From NCBI RefSeq assembly GCF_002355415.1, contig NZ_AP014936.1, positions 248,001 through 312,000 of the forward strand: a DNA stretch of 64,000 bases. The letters are read 5' to 3'. Source of the stretch: Sulfurifustis variabilis. Lineage in GTDB: Bacteria; Pseudomonadota; Gammaproteobacteria; Acidiferrobacterales; Sulfurifustaceae. The position numbers and the translations under genes were made by a program. The notes below the pieces were generated by a model. The model was not told the origin of the DNA, made no database searches, and saw nothing but the letters and a program-made list of their open reading frames with translations. How positions within the stretch are numbered: position 1 is the stretch's first letter; each line of letters begins with the position of its first letter. Positions 45,174-54,950 of the stretch are shown here, piece after piece.

Positions 45174-45953
45174 ATGAACCCGACCGAAGACATCGAGATC
45201 GAGTCCAAGCTCGTCGTGATCTCCGACAGGACCGAGGAGATCCTCGAGGGAATTGCGGCCACCGGGGAGCTGGCCGGCCTCACGCTCGTCCCGATGACGG
45301 AGCAGAGCATCCGCGACATCTATTTCGACACCCGGTCGCACGCCCTCCGTGCCGCGGACCTGGCGCTGCGGCTGCGCCGGGTGAACTGGACCTCGGTACT
45401 GGGGCTGAAGGGGAAGTCGCGGCGCGTCGCGGGCGCCATCGAACGGCTGGAAGTGGAACGTCCGTGGTCGGCCGACGGCCTCGCGGAGATCGCCGGCCTC
45501 CTGCGCCGCTACGGGGCGCCGGTCGCGGAGGGCGCGACGCCGCCCGCGGTGCACGAGCCGGAGCCGGCGCTCGAATCGCTGGGGTTGCTGCCGATCCAGG
45601 AGCGGCTGACGCAACGGGCGCGGCGTCAGATCGTCGACCGCGAGCGGGCGGTCGTCGGCGAGCTGGCGATCGACCGTTCCGTCTTCGTTTTCGAGGGGTC
45701 CCGCGTTCGCCACTTCGAGATCGAGATCGAGGCGGCCGGCCGGGAAAGGTTCGGCGGCATGGCGGCGCTGAGCGCGGCGCTGCTGGCCGCCTGGCCGGGC
45801 GAGCTCCGCCCGTGGGAGCACAGCAAGGTCGCGACGGGTCGTGCGATCGAGCACTTGATGGCCACGCGCCCGCCTGCGCTCCTGATGGGCTCGAGCGGCG
45901 GGTTCAACGAAGCGGCCTACGAGGCGATGGACCGGTGGTTGCGCGCCCCGTGA
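45174..45953 (+). CDS. CYTH-domain (triphosphate tunnel) protein
   Basis: 259 aa. N-terminal EIESKLVV is the EXEXK motif of the CYTH family; ALRLRRVN, GLKGKSRR and FEIEIEA are further tunnel-lining residues. Likely a tripolyphosphatase or thiamine-triphosphatase. About 60 residues of extra helix follow the tunnel domain. Upstream codons from 45093 belong to the repeat. Confidence 0.83.
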   Translation: MNPTEDIEIESKLVVISDRTEEILEGIAATGELAGLTLVPMTEQSIRDIYFDTRSHALRAADLALRLRRVNWTSVLGLKGKSRRVAGAIERLEVERPWSADGLAEIAGLLRRYGAPVAEGATPPAVHEPEPALESLGLLPIQERLTQRARRQIVDRERAVVGELAIDRSVFVFEGSRVRHFEIEIEAAGRERFGGMAALSAALLAAWPGELRPWEHSKVATGRAIEHLMATRPPALLMGSSGGFNEAAYEAMDRWLRAP

Positions 45954-45982
45954 ACCGGCCCGCCCCCGGCTGATCTTCCGGC

Positions 45983-46513
45983 ATGAAGAAGCACATCGTC
46001 ATCTGCGCCCTCGGCACGGACCGCCCCGGCATACTGCGCGACCTCGTGAAGTCGATCGCGGATCTCGGGTGCTCCGTCGCCGACTCGCGCGTGACCGTGC
46101 TCGGCAACGAGTTCGTGCTGACCCTGCTCGCCACCGGCACCTGGAACGCCGTCGCCAAGCTCGAGAGCCAGGTGCCGACGATCGGCAAGCGCCTCGAGCT
46201 CGACATCACCGCGCGGCGCACCGAGGCGCGCACGCCGCGCCAGGACATGCTGCCCTACGTCGTCGACGTCGCGGCGCTGGACCAGCCCGGCATCCTCTTC
46301 GATATCGCCGACTTCTTCGCCTCCCGCGACATCAACATCGACGAGCTCAGCACCTGGACCTACGCCGCGAACAACACCGGCGCGCCCATGATCTCGATCA
46401 GCATGAACGTCAGCATCCCCGCCGACCTGCACATCGGCCGGCTGCGCGACGACTTCACGGACTTCTGCGACAGCCTGAACCTCGACGCGACCCTCGAACC
46501 CGCGCGCCGCTAG
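45983..46513 (+). CDS. ACT-domain protein, GcvR-like
   Basis: 176 aa, two ACT domains: HIVICALGTDRPGILRDLVKSIADLGCSV (residues 4-75) and VVDVAALDQPGILFDIADFF (93-165). Resembles GcvR, the glycine-cleavage repressor partner. No gcv gene is near, so role not proved. Confidence 0.83.
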   Translation: MKKHIVICALGTDRPGILRDLVKSIADLGCSVADSRVTVLGNEFVLTLLATGTWNAVAKLESQVPTIGKRLELDITARRTEARTPRQDMLPYVVDVAALDQPGILFDIADFFASRDINIDELSTWTYAANNTGAPMISISMNVSIPADLHIGRLRDDFTDFCDSLNLDATLEPARR

Positions 46514-46560
46514 CGTCCGATCCGACGACGCGCACGTCGCGTTCCCGCGTTTTGCCGATC

Positions 46561-48936
46561 TCAACCTCCGACCGGCTCAAACACGGCGCGCGCGTGCCCG
46601 TGACCGGCGAGCCAGCGCCGCAGCTCGCCGCCGGGAAGCGGCGCGCACAGCAGGGTGCCCTGAACGAGGTCGCAATCGGCCTGCTCCAGGAGCTCCAGCA
46701 CTTCGACGCTCTCGACCCCTTCCGCCACCACCTGCAGCCCCAGGTTGTGCGCGAGGTTGATCGTCGAGCGAACGAGAATCGCGTCGTTGTCGTCGTGCGC
46801 CATGTCGCGCACGAACGAGGCGTCTATCTTGAGCGAGGACACGGGCAGGCGCTTCAGGTAGGCCAGCGAGGAATACCCCGTGCCGAAATCGTCGATCGCG
46901 ATGCGAACCCCGAGCGCATGCAGCCGCATCAGCGTTTCCCGCGCGCGCCCCGGATCCGTGATGAGCGCGCTTTCGGTGATCTCCACCTCGATGTTCGCGG
47001 CCGGCACGCGATAACGCTCCAGCACCTCGGCGATGTCGTCGGGCAGCGCGCTGTCGAGCAGGTTGCGCGCCGAGATGTTGAAGGCGACGTCGAGCCCGAG
47101 TCCCTCCGCCCGCCACGCCCGACATTGCGCCGCCGCATGCTCGGCGACCCAGTGCGTCAGGGGGCGCACGAGCGTGCTCCGCTCGACCTTGGGGCAGAAG
47201 TCGGCGGGCATGATGAGCCCGTCGACGGGATGGTGCCACCGGACCAGGGCCTCGACGCCGATCGTGCGCCGGTCGCGCAGGCGAAGCTTCGGCTGGAAGT
47301 GCAGCACGAGCTGGTCCCGGGTCATGGCCGTGGCGAAATCGCTCAGGATCGCGAGCTGGCGCGGGCTGTAGACGTCCTGGTCCGGGTCGTATACCGCGTG
47401 TCCCTCGTGGCTCTTCTTCGCGACGTACATCGCGACATCCGCCCGCCGCAGCAGGGTGGTCGGATCGCGCCCGTGGTCCGGGCTGAGGGCGATGCCGACG
47501 CTGGCGTCGATCTGTACCGTGAGCTCCGCGAGCCCGAAGGGCCGTTGGATCTCGGCGAGCACGCGGCCGGCCCAATCGACCGCCTGCGCCCGATCGGCGA
47601 CCGGGCAGACGAGCAGGGCGAACTCGTCGCCGCCGAGGCGCGCGAGCAGGTGATCCGGGCTCAGCAACGCCTGCAACCGCGGTCCGATCTGGCGCAGCAG
47701 CTGGTCTCCCGCCTGGTGCCCCAGGGTGTCGTTGATCTCCTTGAACCCGTCGAGGTCGATCAGGAGCAGCGCGAGCCGGCGACCCGGCTGTTCGCGCATC
47801 AGCTCTTCCAGGCGGGCGTGGAGCGCGTCGCGGTTGACGAGCTGTGTCAGCGAATCGTGCGTCGCCTGGTATTCGAGCGCGGTGGTATGGCGGCGGCGCT
47901 CGGCGGCGTGCCATCCGCGCACGAGCATCACGCGGTACGCGGTGACGCTCACCACCGCGCCCACCACCAGCAGCACCCAGGGGAGGTGCCGGTCGATCGG
48001 GTCCTGGAACGACGGCAGGGAGGCGAAGGCGAGCGTCCATGTCCGCCCGGCCAGCTGGATCTGCGTGGTTTCGCGGTAACGCGGGGGACTGTCGGCGAGC
48101 AGCCGCCGTCCCGCCTCGTCGCCCAGCAGCAGGCGCGACTCCTCGACGACCGGCCCGTCGTACAGGCGGAAATCGATGTCGATGGTGGGAAGCCCCTCGC
48201 GCCACTCGATCGCGCGGTGCAGGTCTCCGGGCAGGACGGTGGCGAAGACGAAGCCGAGCAGGGCGGCCCGGCGCTCCTCCACCGTGCGCAGCGGTCGCCC
48301 CGATTCGTAGAGCGGGAGGAACAGCATGAAGCCGGGCGCGGTCCCGCCGTCGTCCGCGAAGGCGATGCGCTCCGTCGCGGCCGGCTGGCCGGTGTCGCGC
48401 GCGCGGTCCATCGCCTCGGCGCAGGGTACCTGGTCGCGGGGATCGTTCCCGAGCGACGGGAGGCCCGCCGCGAACGGCTCGATGAAGATCACGGCGAAGC
48501 GCTCGCGCCCGTCCGCCCGGGCCGGCGCGGCCGGCGCGTCGCATGGCCCGGGCGTGCGCACCGCGCCGGGCGCCCAGCGGCCGCGCCGTTCTTCGCGCAC
48601 GGCGAAGCCCATGCTTCGGATGCCGCGATAGCGCTGCCCCAGGCCGATCGCGTCGGCGTAGCGCTGGAACTCGGCGCGGCTGATCGCCGCGCTCGCATAG
48701 AAGAGACCGCGCGCCGCGTAGAGCGCGTCGAACGTGCTCTCCACGCGCTCGACGATCGCGGCCGTGGTGCGATCGACCGCCTCCCTGAAATAGCGCCGCT
48801 CGCCCTCGGCCACGCCGGCGACAGCGAGCCAGGCGACGGCGAGCGAGAGCAGCAGGCCGGCACCGAGAACGAAAAGGGGCAGGCGGTCCAGGGACAGCAG
48901 CAGGCGGAACAGGGCCGGACGTCGCGGACGCGGCAC
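46561..48936 (-). CDS. CHASE-GGDEF-EAL membrane c-di-GMP protein
   Basis: 791 aa. TM helix 22-44, extracytoplasmic CHASE domain (about 75-290, with QRYRGIRSMGFAV and FIEPFAAG), second TM about 320-340, GGDEF with intact RLGGDEF, EAL with intact GVEALVRW, EITESALI, DDFGTGYSSL. Both activities possible. Convergent with the GcvR-like gene. Confidence 0.92.
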   Translation of the reverse strand: MPRPRRPALFRLLLSLDRLPLFVLGAGLLLSLAVAWLAVAGVAEGERRYFREAVDRTTAAIVERVESTFDALYAARGLFYASAAISRAEFQRYADAIGLGQRYRGIRSMGFAVREERRGRWAPGAVRTPGPCDAPAAPARADGRERFAVIFIEPFAAGLPSLGNDPRDQVPCAEAMDRARDTGQPAATERIAFADDGGTAPGFMLFLPLYESGRPLRTVEERRAALLGFVFATVLPGDLHRAIEWREGLPTIDIDFRLYDGPVVEESRLLLGDEAGRRLLADSPPRYRETTQIQLAGRTWTLAFASLPSFQDPIDRHLPWVLLVVGAVVSVTAYRVMLVRGWHAAERRRHTTALEYQATHDSLTQLVNRDALHARLEELMREQPGRRLALLLIDLDGFKEINDTLGHQAGDQLLRQIGPRLQALLSPDHLLARLGGDEFALLVCPVADRAQAVDWAGRVLAEIQRPFGLAELTVQIDASVGIALSPDHGRDPTTLLRRADVAMYVAKKSHEGHAVYDPDQDVYSPRQLAILSDFATAMTRDQLVLHFQPKLRLRDRRTIGVEALVRWHHPVDGLIMPADFCPKVERSTLVRPLTHWVAEHAAAQCRAWRAEGLGLDVAFNISARNLLDSALPDDIAEVLERYRVPAANIEVEITESALITDPGRARETLMRLHALGVRIAIDDFGTGYSSLAYLKRLPVSSLKIDASFVRDMAHDDNDAILVRSTINLAHNLGLQVVAEGVESVEVLELLEQADCDLVQGTLLCAPLPGGELRRWLAGHGHARAVFEPVGG

Positions 48937-49032
48937 TGGAGAATCTCTGTCGGGAACGGCGCCTACTCTAACGCCGCGCGGAAGCGAAGTGGAGCGCCAC
49001 GGCGTAGCCCCGCGCGCGGCAGGGCCACGCGG

Positions 49033-49983
49033 TCAGGATGCCTCTTCGTGCCGCCGTTTTTCGCAGAGCTCGTGAATCAACGGCGTGCAGATGACCTCGA
49101 GCGCCATCTGCATCTTCCCGCCCGGCACCACCATGGTGTTGGGGCGCGACATGAACGAGCCGTGCAGGCGCTTCAGCAGGTTGGGGAAGTGGAACTTCTG
49201 CGGCTCGCGGAAGCGGATGACGACGACGCTTTCGTCCGCCGAGGGGACGTCGCGCGCGATGAAGGGGTTCGAGGTGTCGACGACCGGCACCCGCTGGAAG
49301 TTGATGTCGCTGATGGTGAACTGCGGCACGATGAAATGGATGTAGTCGCGCAGGCGGCGCAGGATGGTGTCGGTGACCGCTTCGGGCGTATGCCCCTTGA
49401 TGCGCGTGTCGCGGTGGATCTTCTGTATCCACTCGAGGTTGACGACCGGGGCGACGCCGATCAGCAGGTCCACGTACTGCGCCACGTCCACGCCGCCGTC
49501 GCCGTCCCGCCGCCGCCGCTCGATGACCCAGGGGTTGTGCGACGGGCTCATCTGCCGCCGGGTCCACGTGCGCGCCACGACGCCGCCGTGCAACCCTTCG
49601 TAGAAGAGGAGATCGGTGCCGGTGGGGAGCGGCTCCCACGGCGTGAAGGTCCCCGGCGCCCGCCCGAAGCGGTCGCCGGTGTCCTCGGTGACGTAATGCC
49701 GGATCTTTCCCGTGCCGTGCTCGGCGTACTCGCGGAACAACGCCTCGAGCTCGCTGAGCAGGTTCGCCTCCGGGCCGAAGTGGCTCACCATGCGCCCTTC
49801 CTTGAATGTGCGCGCGATGAAGGCGTTCATCTCGTCGCGCCCGTAGCGCAGGAAGGCGTCGCCCTCGACGAACGCGGCGCTCAGCCCTTCCCGGCGGAAG
49901 ATGTCCTGGAACGCCTGGCGTACGGTCGTCGTCCCCGCGCCCGAGGAGCCGCTGACCGCGACGATGGGGTACTTGACCGACAT
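49033..49983 (-). CDS. prk: Phosphoribulokinase
   Basis: 316 aa. ATP-dependent phosphorylation of ribulose 5-phosphate to RuBP for carbon fixation. P-loop GSSGAGTTT, substrate residues in EGDAFLRYGR, SHFGPEANLL and FYEGLHGG; the C-terminal HFPNLLKRLHGSFMSRPNTMVVPGG is proteobacterial Prk. No RuBisCO or other Calvin genes adjoin. Confidence 0.94.
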   Translation of the reverse strand: MSVKYPIVAVSGSSGAGTTTVRQAFQDIFRREGLSAAFVEGDAFLRYGRDEMNAFIARTFKEGRMVSHFGPEANLLSELEALFREYAEHGTGKIRHYVTEDTGDRFGRAPGTFTPWEPLPTGTDLLFYEGLHGGVVARTWTRRQMSPSHNPWVIERRRRDGDGGVDVAQYVDLLIGVAPVVNLEWIQKIHRDTRIKGHTPEAVTDTILRRLRDYIHFIVPQFTISDINFQRVPVVDTSNPFIARDVPSADESVVVIRFREPQKFHFPNLLKRLHGSFMSRPNTMVVPGGKMQMALEVICTPLIHELCEKRRHEEAS

Positions 49984-50257
49984 GCGAGAGCCCTGCGGGC
50001 AAAGGGACCGCTATCTTTTGGTATCGGCGCCCGCCCGGTCAACCGTTGCGGCCGGGACGCCTTAAGTGATTGAAAGGCCGTGCCTGCACGGCGCGGCCCG
50101 ACCTCCCGGAGACCGATGCGAACGATCCCGGGCGCCGGCCTCGCAGACCCGGCATGCCGCGCCTCTTCCGGCGATCGGGCTGCGCGCGACCGGGCCCCTC
50201 GCCCGGACGCGGCGGAGCTCCATGCCCCGACAGCCGCGCGCTCTTCGTACAACCGGA

Positions 50258-50767
50258 TCAGGACGCGAGCGCGAGCTCCGCGCCGTCGAAGCGCACCCTG
50301 AACTTCAGGCGGCCCTGCGGGTCGCTGCGGTTCGTCTCGTACACGCCGATCTCGCCGCCCTTTCTCAGGACCATCATCTCGACCGGGGTGCGGACCCGAG
50401 GACCGCTGCCCCCTTCGGGAATCCAGCCCTTCGCGACCGTCAGCGTCTCGCGCGGCGGGTTGTACCAGGTGCGGCAGCCGGGCGCCGCGCGCGCCTCGAG
50501 CTTGACCAGCGCCTGATCGTCGTCCCGGCCGGTCGGTGGCACGAGCCGATACGAGGCGCGACGACGGTCGTCGTCGTTGGGGACGAGCGCGAGCGAGCAG
50601 CTCGTCACCGCGCCGTTCGTCGAACTGCTCGCCAGAGCGTCCTCGATCTGCACCCGGCGAAAATCGGGCTCGTTGCGCGGGTCGCCGACCGGCACGTGCG
50701 GGTAGGGCTCGTCGACGAAGTCGATTCCGGGCGTCATCCCGTTTTCGGTCACCGTATAGCACTTCAT
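50258..50767 (-). CDS. Conserved hypothetical protein
   Basis: 169 aa, ATG after GGAGGAGACGACC. No signal or TM. Contains FVDEPYPHVPVGDPRNEPDFRRV and a C-terminal beta pattern (MVLRKGGEIGVYETNRSD, LKFRVRFDGAELALAS). I know no family. The 274-bp gap between it and prk (49984-50257) holds nothing I can name. Confidence 0.72.
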   Translation of the reverse strand: MKCYTVTENGMTPGIDFVDEPYPHVPVGDPRNEPDFRRVQIEDALASSSTNGAVTSCSLALVPNDDDRRRASYRLVPPTGRDDDQALVKLEARAAPGCRTWYNPPRETLTVAKGWIPEGGSGPRVRTPVEMMVLRKGGEIGVYETNRSDPQGRLKFRVRFDGAELALAS

Positions 50768-50949
50768 GGTCGTCTCCTCCTTCCAGCTTCTTCTTCTCCT
50801 GCGCCGCCGCGGCGATGCGGGCGGATGCAAAAAAATCTATATGGCAAACCGGCCCGTGAAAACGCCGATGACCAAAGGGGTATTGCCGTCGGGCCCCCGA
50901 GGGGCGCGTGGTAGTATCGGCGTTCCGCCCGATCCCGAGAGCCGCCCAC

Positions 50950-51828
50950 ATGGAAAAAGAATTCGAAGAAGAACTGAAAAGCCTGTCGCCGGTGGTGCCC
51001 TTCACGCGCCGCCACTTCGTGATGACGATGCTCGCCTCCGGTTTCGCGCTCGCGGTGAAACCGATCGCGGCGCAGACGGCCATCACGACGGACACGGCGG
51101 GGCTGACCGCCGGCGAGGTGAAGATCCCCGTCGCGGACGGGGCCATCCCCGCGTACCGCGCGATGCCCGCAAAGGGCACGCGTTTTCCGACCGTCGTGGT
51201 GGTGCAGGAAATCTTCGGCGTGCACGAGCACATCAAGGACGTCTGCCGCCGGCTCGCCAAGCAGGGTTACCTCGCGGTCGCCCCGGAGCTCTACGCGCGC
51301 CAGGGCGACGTATCGAAGATGCCCGACGTCAAGGAGATCCTGGCCAAAGTGGTATCGAAGGTGCCGGACAAGCAGGTGTTGTCGGACATCGACGCGACCT
51401 TCGCCTGGGCGACGAAGAGCGACAAGGGCGACGCCGGACGGCAGGGTATTACCGGCTTCTGCTGGGGCGGCCGCATCGTCTGGCTCTACGCCGCGCACAA
51501 CCCGAAGCTCAAGGCCGGCGTCGCCTGGTACGGACGGCTGACCTCCGAGGCGAACGAGCGCACGCCGCGCCATCCGCTGGACTTGGCCGGCGAGCTCGAG
51601 GCACCCGTGCTCGGCCTCTACGGCGGCGCCGATGCGGGCATCCCGCTCGATACCGTCGAGCGCATGCGCGCGGCGATCAAGGCGGCGGGCGGAAAATCGG
51701 AGATCGTAGTTTACGCGGATGCCCCGCATGCGTTCCTCGCCGATTACCGGCCGAGCTACCGCAAGGAGCCCGCCGAGGACGGGTGGCGGCGCATGCTCGC
51801 CTGGTTCAAGCAGCACGGTGTGGCGTAG
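50950..51828 (+). CDS. Dienelactone hydrolase family protein with export signal
   Basis: 292 aa alpha/beta hydrolase. Residues 20-45 ([21 protein letters not shown]) form a Tat-like signal with twin Arg. Catalytic triad: Cys in GFCWGG, Asp in the GGADAGIP loop, His in DAPHAF. Cleaves dienelactones or other cyclic esters; natural substrate unknown. Start ATG 50950. Confidence 0.88.
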   Translation: MEKEFEEELKSLSPVVPFTRRHFVMTMLASGFALAVKPIAAQTAITTDTAGLTAGEVKIPVADGAIPAYRAMPAKGTRFPTVVVVQEIFGVHEHIKDVCRRLAKQGYLAVAPELYARQGDVSKMPDVKEILAKVVSKVPDKQVLSDIDATFAWATKSDKGDAGRQGITGFCWGGRIVWLYAAHNPKLKAGVAWYGRLTSEANERTPRHPLDLAGELEAPVLGLYGGADAGIPLDTVERMRAAIKAAGGKSEIVVYADAPHAFLADYRPSYRKEPAEDGWRRMLAWFKQHGVA

Positions 51829-51835
51829 GAACGGA

Positions 51836-51922
51836 TATCGAATGCTCGATGCCGAGTGTCGATCGACGAGCGCGCGGCGCGCATTTTCGATTAACCATTT
51901 AAATACCCAACGCTCGAAATCG
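51836..51922. repeat. ~87-bp palindromic intergenic element, copy 4 (variant arms)
   Basis: Arms ATCGAATGCTCGATGCCGAG and TACCCAACGCTCGAAATCG around the core GCGCGCGGCGCGC. Same length and layout as copies 1 and 2, but arm words use CGAATG/CTCGAA. Confidence 0.5.
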
Positions 51923-52032
51923 CCCGGAACTGTGCCAAGGCGGTCAGGTCCATCGGCTTGAGGCGGTATGCCGCCGTTGGGGCGTGCCCGCCGGTCATCC
52001 CACCAGGTAGCGCTCAGGCGCAGGAGGCAGCC

Positions 52033-52197
52033 ATGTGCTACGAGTACTGGCGTTTCGGAAGGAAGGAAACGGACGAAGAGCGGGCCCGCCGGGAAGCGGA
52101 CGCGGCCATCGAGCGGGCACGGACCGAAAGGAAGCCGAAGCCTAAGGCGCCGGCCGAGGAACGCCCCGTTACCGCCGAAGAGCCGGCCACCGGCTGA
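52033..52197 (+). CDS. Short charged protein starting MCYEYW
   Basis: 54 aa, ATG after AGGAGGCAGCC. N-terminal MCYEYWRFGRKETDEERA is followed by Lys/Pro/Glu-rich low complexity. I recall similar short MCYEYW proteins in sulfur and other gammaproteobacteria; function unknown. A terminator follows. Confidence 0.65.
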   Translation: MCYEYWRFGRKETDEERARREADAAIERARTERKPKPKAPAEERPVTAEEPATG

Positions 52198-52212
52198 CCC
52201 CGATTCGTTTTT

Positions 52213-52238
52213 GACCCCGCTGCGGCGGGGTTTTGTTT
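52213..52238. terminator. Terminator between convergent genes
   Basis: Stem ACCCCGC / GCGGGGT with T-rich tail (TTTTGTTTT) for the plus gene at 52033; the short TTTTTG before it on the other strand gives weaker use by the CHRD gene. Confidence 0.65.
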
Positions 52239-52245
52239 TGGCGCC

Positions 52246-52734
52246 TCAGCGAAGCGGGCCGCGGATCTCGCCCGAGGGAACGAGGGTCGAATGGACGTTC
52301 ACGTAGGCGGCGCCGGCGCGTATGGCCCCGACGAGCTCATCGAGCTCTCCGCTCGCGATCCCCTGTGTCGACGGCCCGATGACGTCCCCGGCCTGGAATA
52401 CGCCGCGCACCGTGCCTCCCGGGTCAGGGCAGCCCGGGGTGCCGGGCGGCGGGTTGGCGAGGTTGGAGCAGAGAAAGACGGCGATGCCGCCGTTCACGCC
52501 GGGCTGGCCGAAATGAATGTGCGCCTGCTGCACGGCGCCCTCGAGACCGCGGTAGCTCAACTCGTAGCGCACGGTGCCGGCGGCGTCATCGATGTCCGCC
52601 GTGAAACTGCCCGTTCCCGCGGTCGAAACGGCCGGCACCTCGTCGAGGCCGGAGAGGACCGCCTGCCTCGTTTCGGCGTGGAGGGTCAACGGCAAGACCG
52701 CCGGCGCAGCGGCGATGAGACGCAGGAGGAGCAT
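52246..52734 (-). CDS. CHRD-domain secreted protein
   Basis: 162 aa with signal peptide (ends TLHAETR). CHRD domain: AVLSGLDEVPAVSTAGTGSF, AHIHFGQPGVNGGIAVFLC, AGAAYVNVHSTLVPSGEIRG. Two Cys (LCSNL, PGCPDPGG) may form a disulfide. CHRD domains occur in secreted bacterial proteins of unknown role. Confidence 0.88.
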   Translation of the reverse strand: MLLLRLIAAAPAVLPLTLHAETRQAVLSGLDEVPAVSTAGTGSFTADIDDAAGTVRYELSYRGLEGAVQQAHIHFGQPGVNGGIAVFLCSNLANPPPGTPGCPDPGGTVRGVFQAGDVIGPSTQGIASGELDELVGAIRAGAAYVNVHSTLVPSGEIRGPLR

Positions 52735-52833
52735 GGCAGTGCCTCCACGGTGTTTCGACAGATGCTAGTGAAGCGGCCGGTCGGGGCGCCATTGGTACCG
52801 GTCTTTAGGCGAACGCGAGCGCGGGCTTGAGGC

Positions 52834-53583
52834 ATGACACCGCACGTGGGTACCAGCGGATACAGCTACGCGGCCTGGAAGGGCCGTTTCTATCCGCCGC
52901 GCCTTCCTGCCGCCGACATGCTCGGCTACTACGCCGAGCGCTTCGACACGGTGGAGATCAACGCGAGCTTCTACCGCTTTCCCTCCGTCGAGATGCTGGA
53001 CGGTTGGGCGGCCCGGGTACCGGGCGATTTCGCCTTCGCCTTCAAGGCGCCTCGGCGGATCACGCACGACTACCGCCTCGGCAAGCCGGAGGACGCGCGC
53101 GCCTTCATGGAGCGGGTGGGGCGCCTGGGTCCCCGGTTCGCCGCCGCGCTGTTTCAGCTGCCCCCGTCCTTTCACCGCGACCTGCCGCGGCTCGAGGGCG
53201 TGCTGGCGGCGCTGCCCCGCGGGGCGCGCGCGGCCTTCGAGTTTCGCCACGTCTCGTGGCTCGACGAGGCCGTGTACGTCCTGCTCGAGGCCCACAACGC
53301 GGCGCTCTGCCTCGCCGACGTCGACGACGCGGAGACGCCGCCGTTGGCGGCGACCGCGGACTGGGGCTATCTGCGTCTGCGACGCGCGGATTACAGCGAG
53401 GCGGCGCTTGCGGACTGGGCGCGGCGCGTGCGCGGGCAGGGCTGGGCGCAGGCGTACGTCTACTTCAAGCACGAGGACGAGGCGCGCGGGCCCGAATACG
53501 CGCGCCGGTTCAAGGCGTTGATCGACGACCGGGGCGCTCCGGCGAAGCCCGCCGAGCCCGATCGGGCGGACGTGTCGAGGTAG
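52834..53583 (+). CDS. DUF72 (YecE-like) protein
   Basis: 249 aa TIM-barrel. Family marks GTSGYSYAAWKGRFYPP, YYAERFDTVEINASFYRFPS, FAFKAPRRITHDYRL and YVYFKHEDEARGPEYA. The molecular role is unknown. Start ATG 52834. Confidence 0.92.
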   Translation: MTPHVGTSGYSYAAWKGRFYPPRLPAADMLGYYAERFDTVEINASFYRFPSVEMLDGWAARVPGDFAFAFKAPRRITHDYRLGKPEDARAFMERVGRLGPRFAAALFQLPPSFHRDLPRLEGVLAALPRGARAAFEFRHVSWLDEAVYVLLEAHNAALCLADVDDAETPPLAATADWGYLRLRRADYSEAALADWARRVRGQGWAQAYVYFKHEDEARGPEYARRFKALIDDRGAPAKPAEPDRADVSR

Positions 53584-53611
53584 GCGGGACGCGGCGGCGC
53601 CGGGGCGCCGC

Positions 53612-54898
53612 TCAGGCGGGCACGATGCCGGTTTGACCGCTTTCGCGCGCCCGGGCGAGCGCGTCGTCCGCCCGGGCGACGAACGCCGCGACGTCCTCGC
53701 CGGCCGCGTAGAGCACGAGCACGCCGACGAAGGGAGGCAGCGGGAAGCTCCGGCCCTCGTGCGCGACGTGGGTCTCGGTCGCGCGCTTGTGCGCCTTCTC
53801 CAGGGCGCGCTGCGCGCCGTCCTTGCGCGTATCGGGGAACATCACGGCGTACAGGTCGCGGTCGTAGAGCGCTACGCGGTCGTAGGCCCGGAAGTTCGAC
53901 AGGATCTCCACCGCGTAGCAGCGCAGTACCGCCTCGGACGCCTCCGCGCCGTGCTCCTCGGCGACGCGCTCCAGCCCTTCGATGGCGATCAGACCGAGCG
54001 CGAGCGAAGAGCCGGAGCGCTTGATGCGCTTGATCTCCGTCTCCACCTCCCGCACGAAGGCCTCGCGCCGCGGCAGCGCGCCGGTCCGCCCGTTGGCGCG
54101 CGAAGCCCGCGGCGTTGGCAGCAGGCGCGGCCGTTTGGCCGCCTCGGTGCGCGTCTTCTCGAGATCGGTGCGCAGCTTGTCGCGCTCCGCCTCGAGCACG
54201 CTCAGGTGCTCGCTCGTCTTCAGAAGCTTGTCCTCCAGCGCGTCCCGCTGGCGCGCGAGCTCGTCCAGGCTCTTCATCCACGCCTGCTTGAGCTTGTGGT
54301 AGTCCTTCACGGTTCCGTAGATCGCCTGCCATGCGTCCTTCTCGGAACGCAGCAGTGCCTGGTACTTCTCGGTGCGTTCCGCGGTCGACTGCTCGGACTG
54401 CTCGGACGGCCGTTCGATCACGCCCTCGAGCGGGGCTTCGTTCGGGGCCTCGGCCGCCGGCGGGGTGGCCGCAGGCAGGCCGAGCGTCACCTCCTCGATG
54501 ATCGGGGCGTCCTCGAATCCGCCCGGCGGTTCCGGCAGCCGCTCGCTCGCGTACGCCGGAGAGGGGGACGGGTCGTCGAAGTCGGGCAGGTAGGGGCTGA
54601 TGTGCTGCTGGAGCAGTCGTGCGCGAATGCGCATGCCGGGGAGCGTGACGGGGTCGTTCGCGTAGGCCTCGAGCTGCCCGTGCAGCTCGCTCAGGCACTC
54701 TCCGGTGATGTTGCCGAGGCGGCGGTGCTTGCGCAGCACCCGGCTGATCAGGCCATAGAGCTCGCCGCCCTCGACCGTGCCGCGCAGGGACTCCAGGTGG
54801 CGCGTGATGGTCTCCACCACGCGCGCGTCGATCACAGCGGGACCCGCCACCGGCACCGCGGCCATTCTTTTTGTTTGTCGCTCCGGGGAGAAAAGCAC
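53612..54898 (-). CDS. Degenerate GGDEF protein with N-terminal coiled coil
   Basis: 428 aa. Residues 1-130 helical, 170-265 long coiled coil (ERTEKYQALLRSEKDAW, LLKTSEHLSVLEAERDK), then a GGDEF-like domain in which RxGGDEF is replaced by LYDRDLYAV, so no cyclase activity is expected. It may bind GTP, c-di-GMP or a partner. No membrane helix. Confidence 0.82.
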   Translation of the reverse strand: MLFSPERQTKRMAAVPVAGPAVIDARVVETITRHLESLRGTVEGGELYGLISRVLRKHRRLGNITGECLSELHGQLEAYANDPVTLPGMRIRARLLQQHISPYLPDFDDPSPSPAYASERLPEPPGGFEDAPIIEEVTLGLPAATPPAAEAPNEAPLEGVIERPSEQSEQSTAERTEKYQALLRSEKDAWQAIYGTVKDYHKLKQAWMKSLDELARQRDALEDKLLKTSEHLSVLEAERDKLRTDLEKTRTEAAKRPRLLPTPRASRANGRTGALPRREAFVREVETEIKRIKRSGSSLALGLIAIEGLERVAEEHGAEASEAVLRCYAVEILSNFRAYDRVALYDRDLYAVMFPDTRKDGAQRALEKAHKRATETHVAHEGRSFPLPPFVGVLVLYAAGEDVAAFVARADDALARARESGQTGIVPA

Positions 54899-54950
54899 GA
54901 CGAAATGTACCGGCGTTGCCGCAAAAGCACAATATGGAGTGGTGATCGGT

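Noticed and set aside
46069-50073. Very long plus-strand open frame over the CHASE-GGDEF-EAL and prk region
   Set aside because: It is the complement-side shadow of two clear minus-strand genes; its product is Arg/Ala/Gly-rich without domains. High GC lowers stop frequency in such frames.
50049-50257. Hairpin-rich gap between prk and the hypothetical gene as an RNA gene
   Set aside because: Only short GC-rich pairings such as CCGTGC/GCACGG; no promoter, terminator or known RNA pattern.
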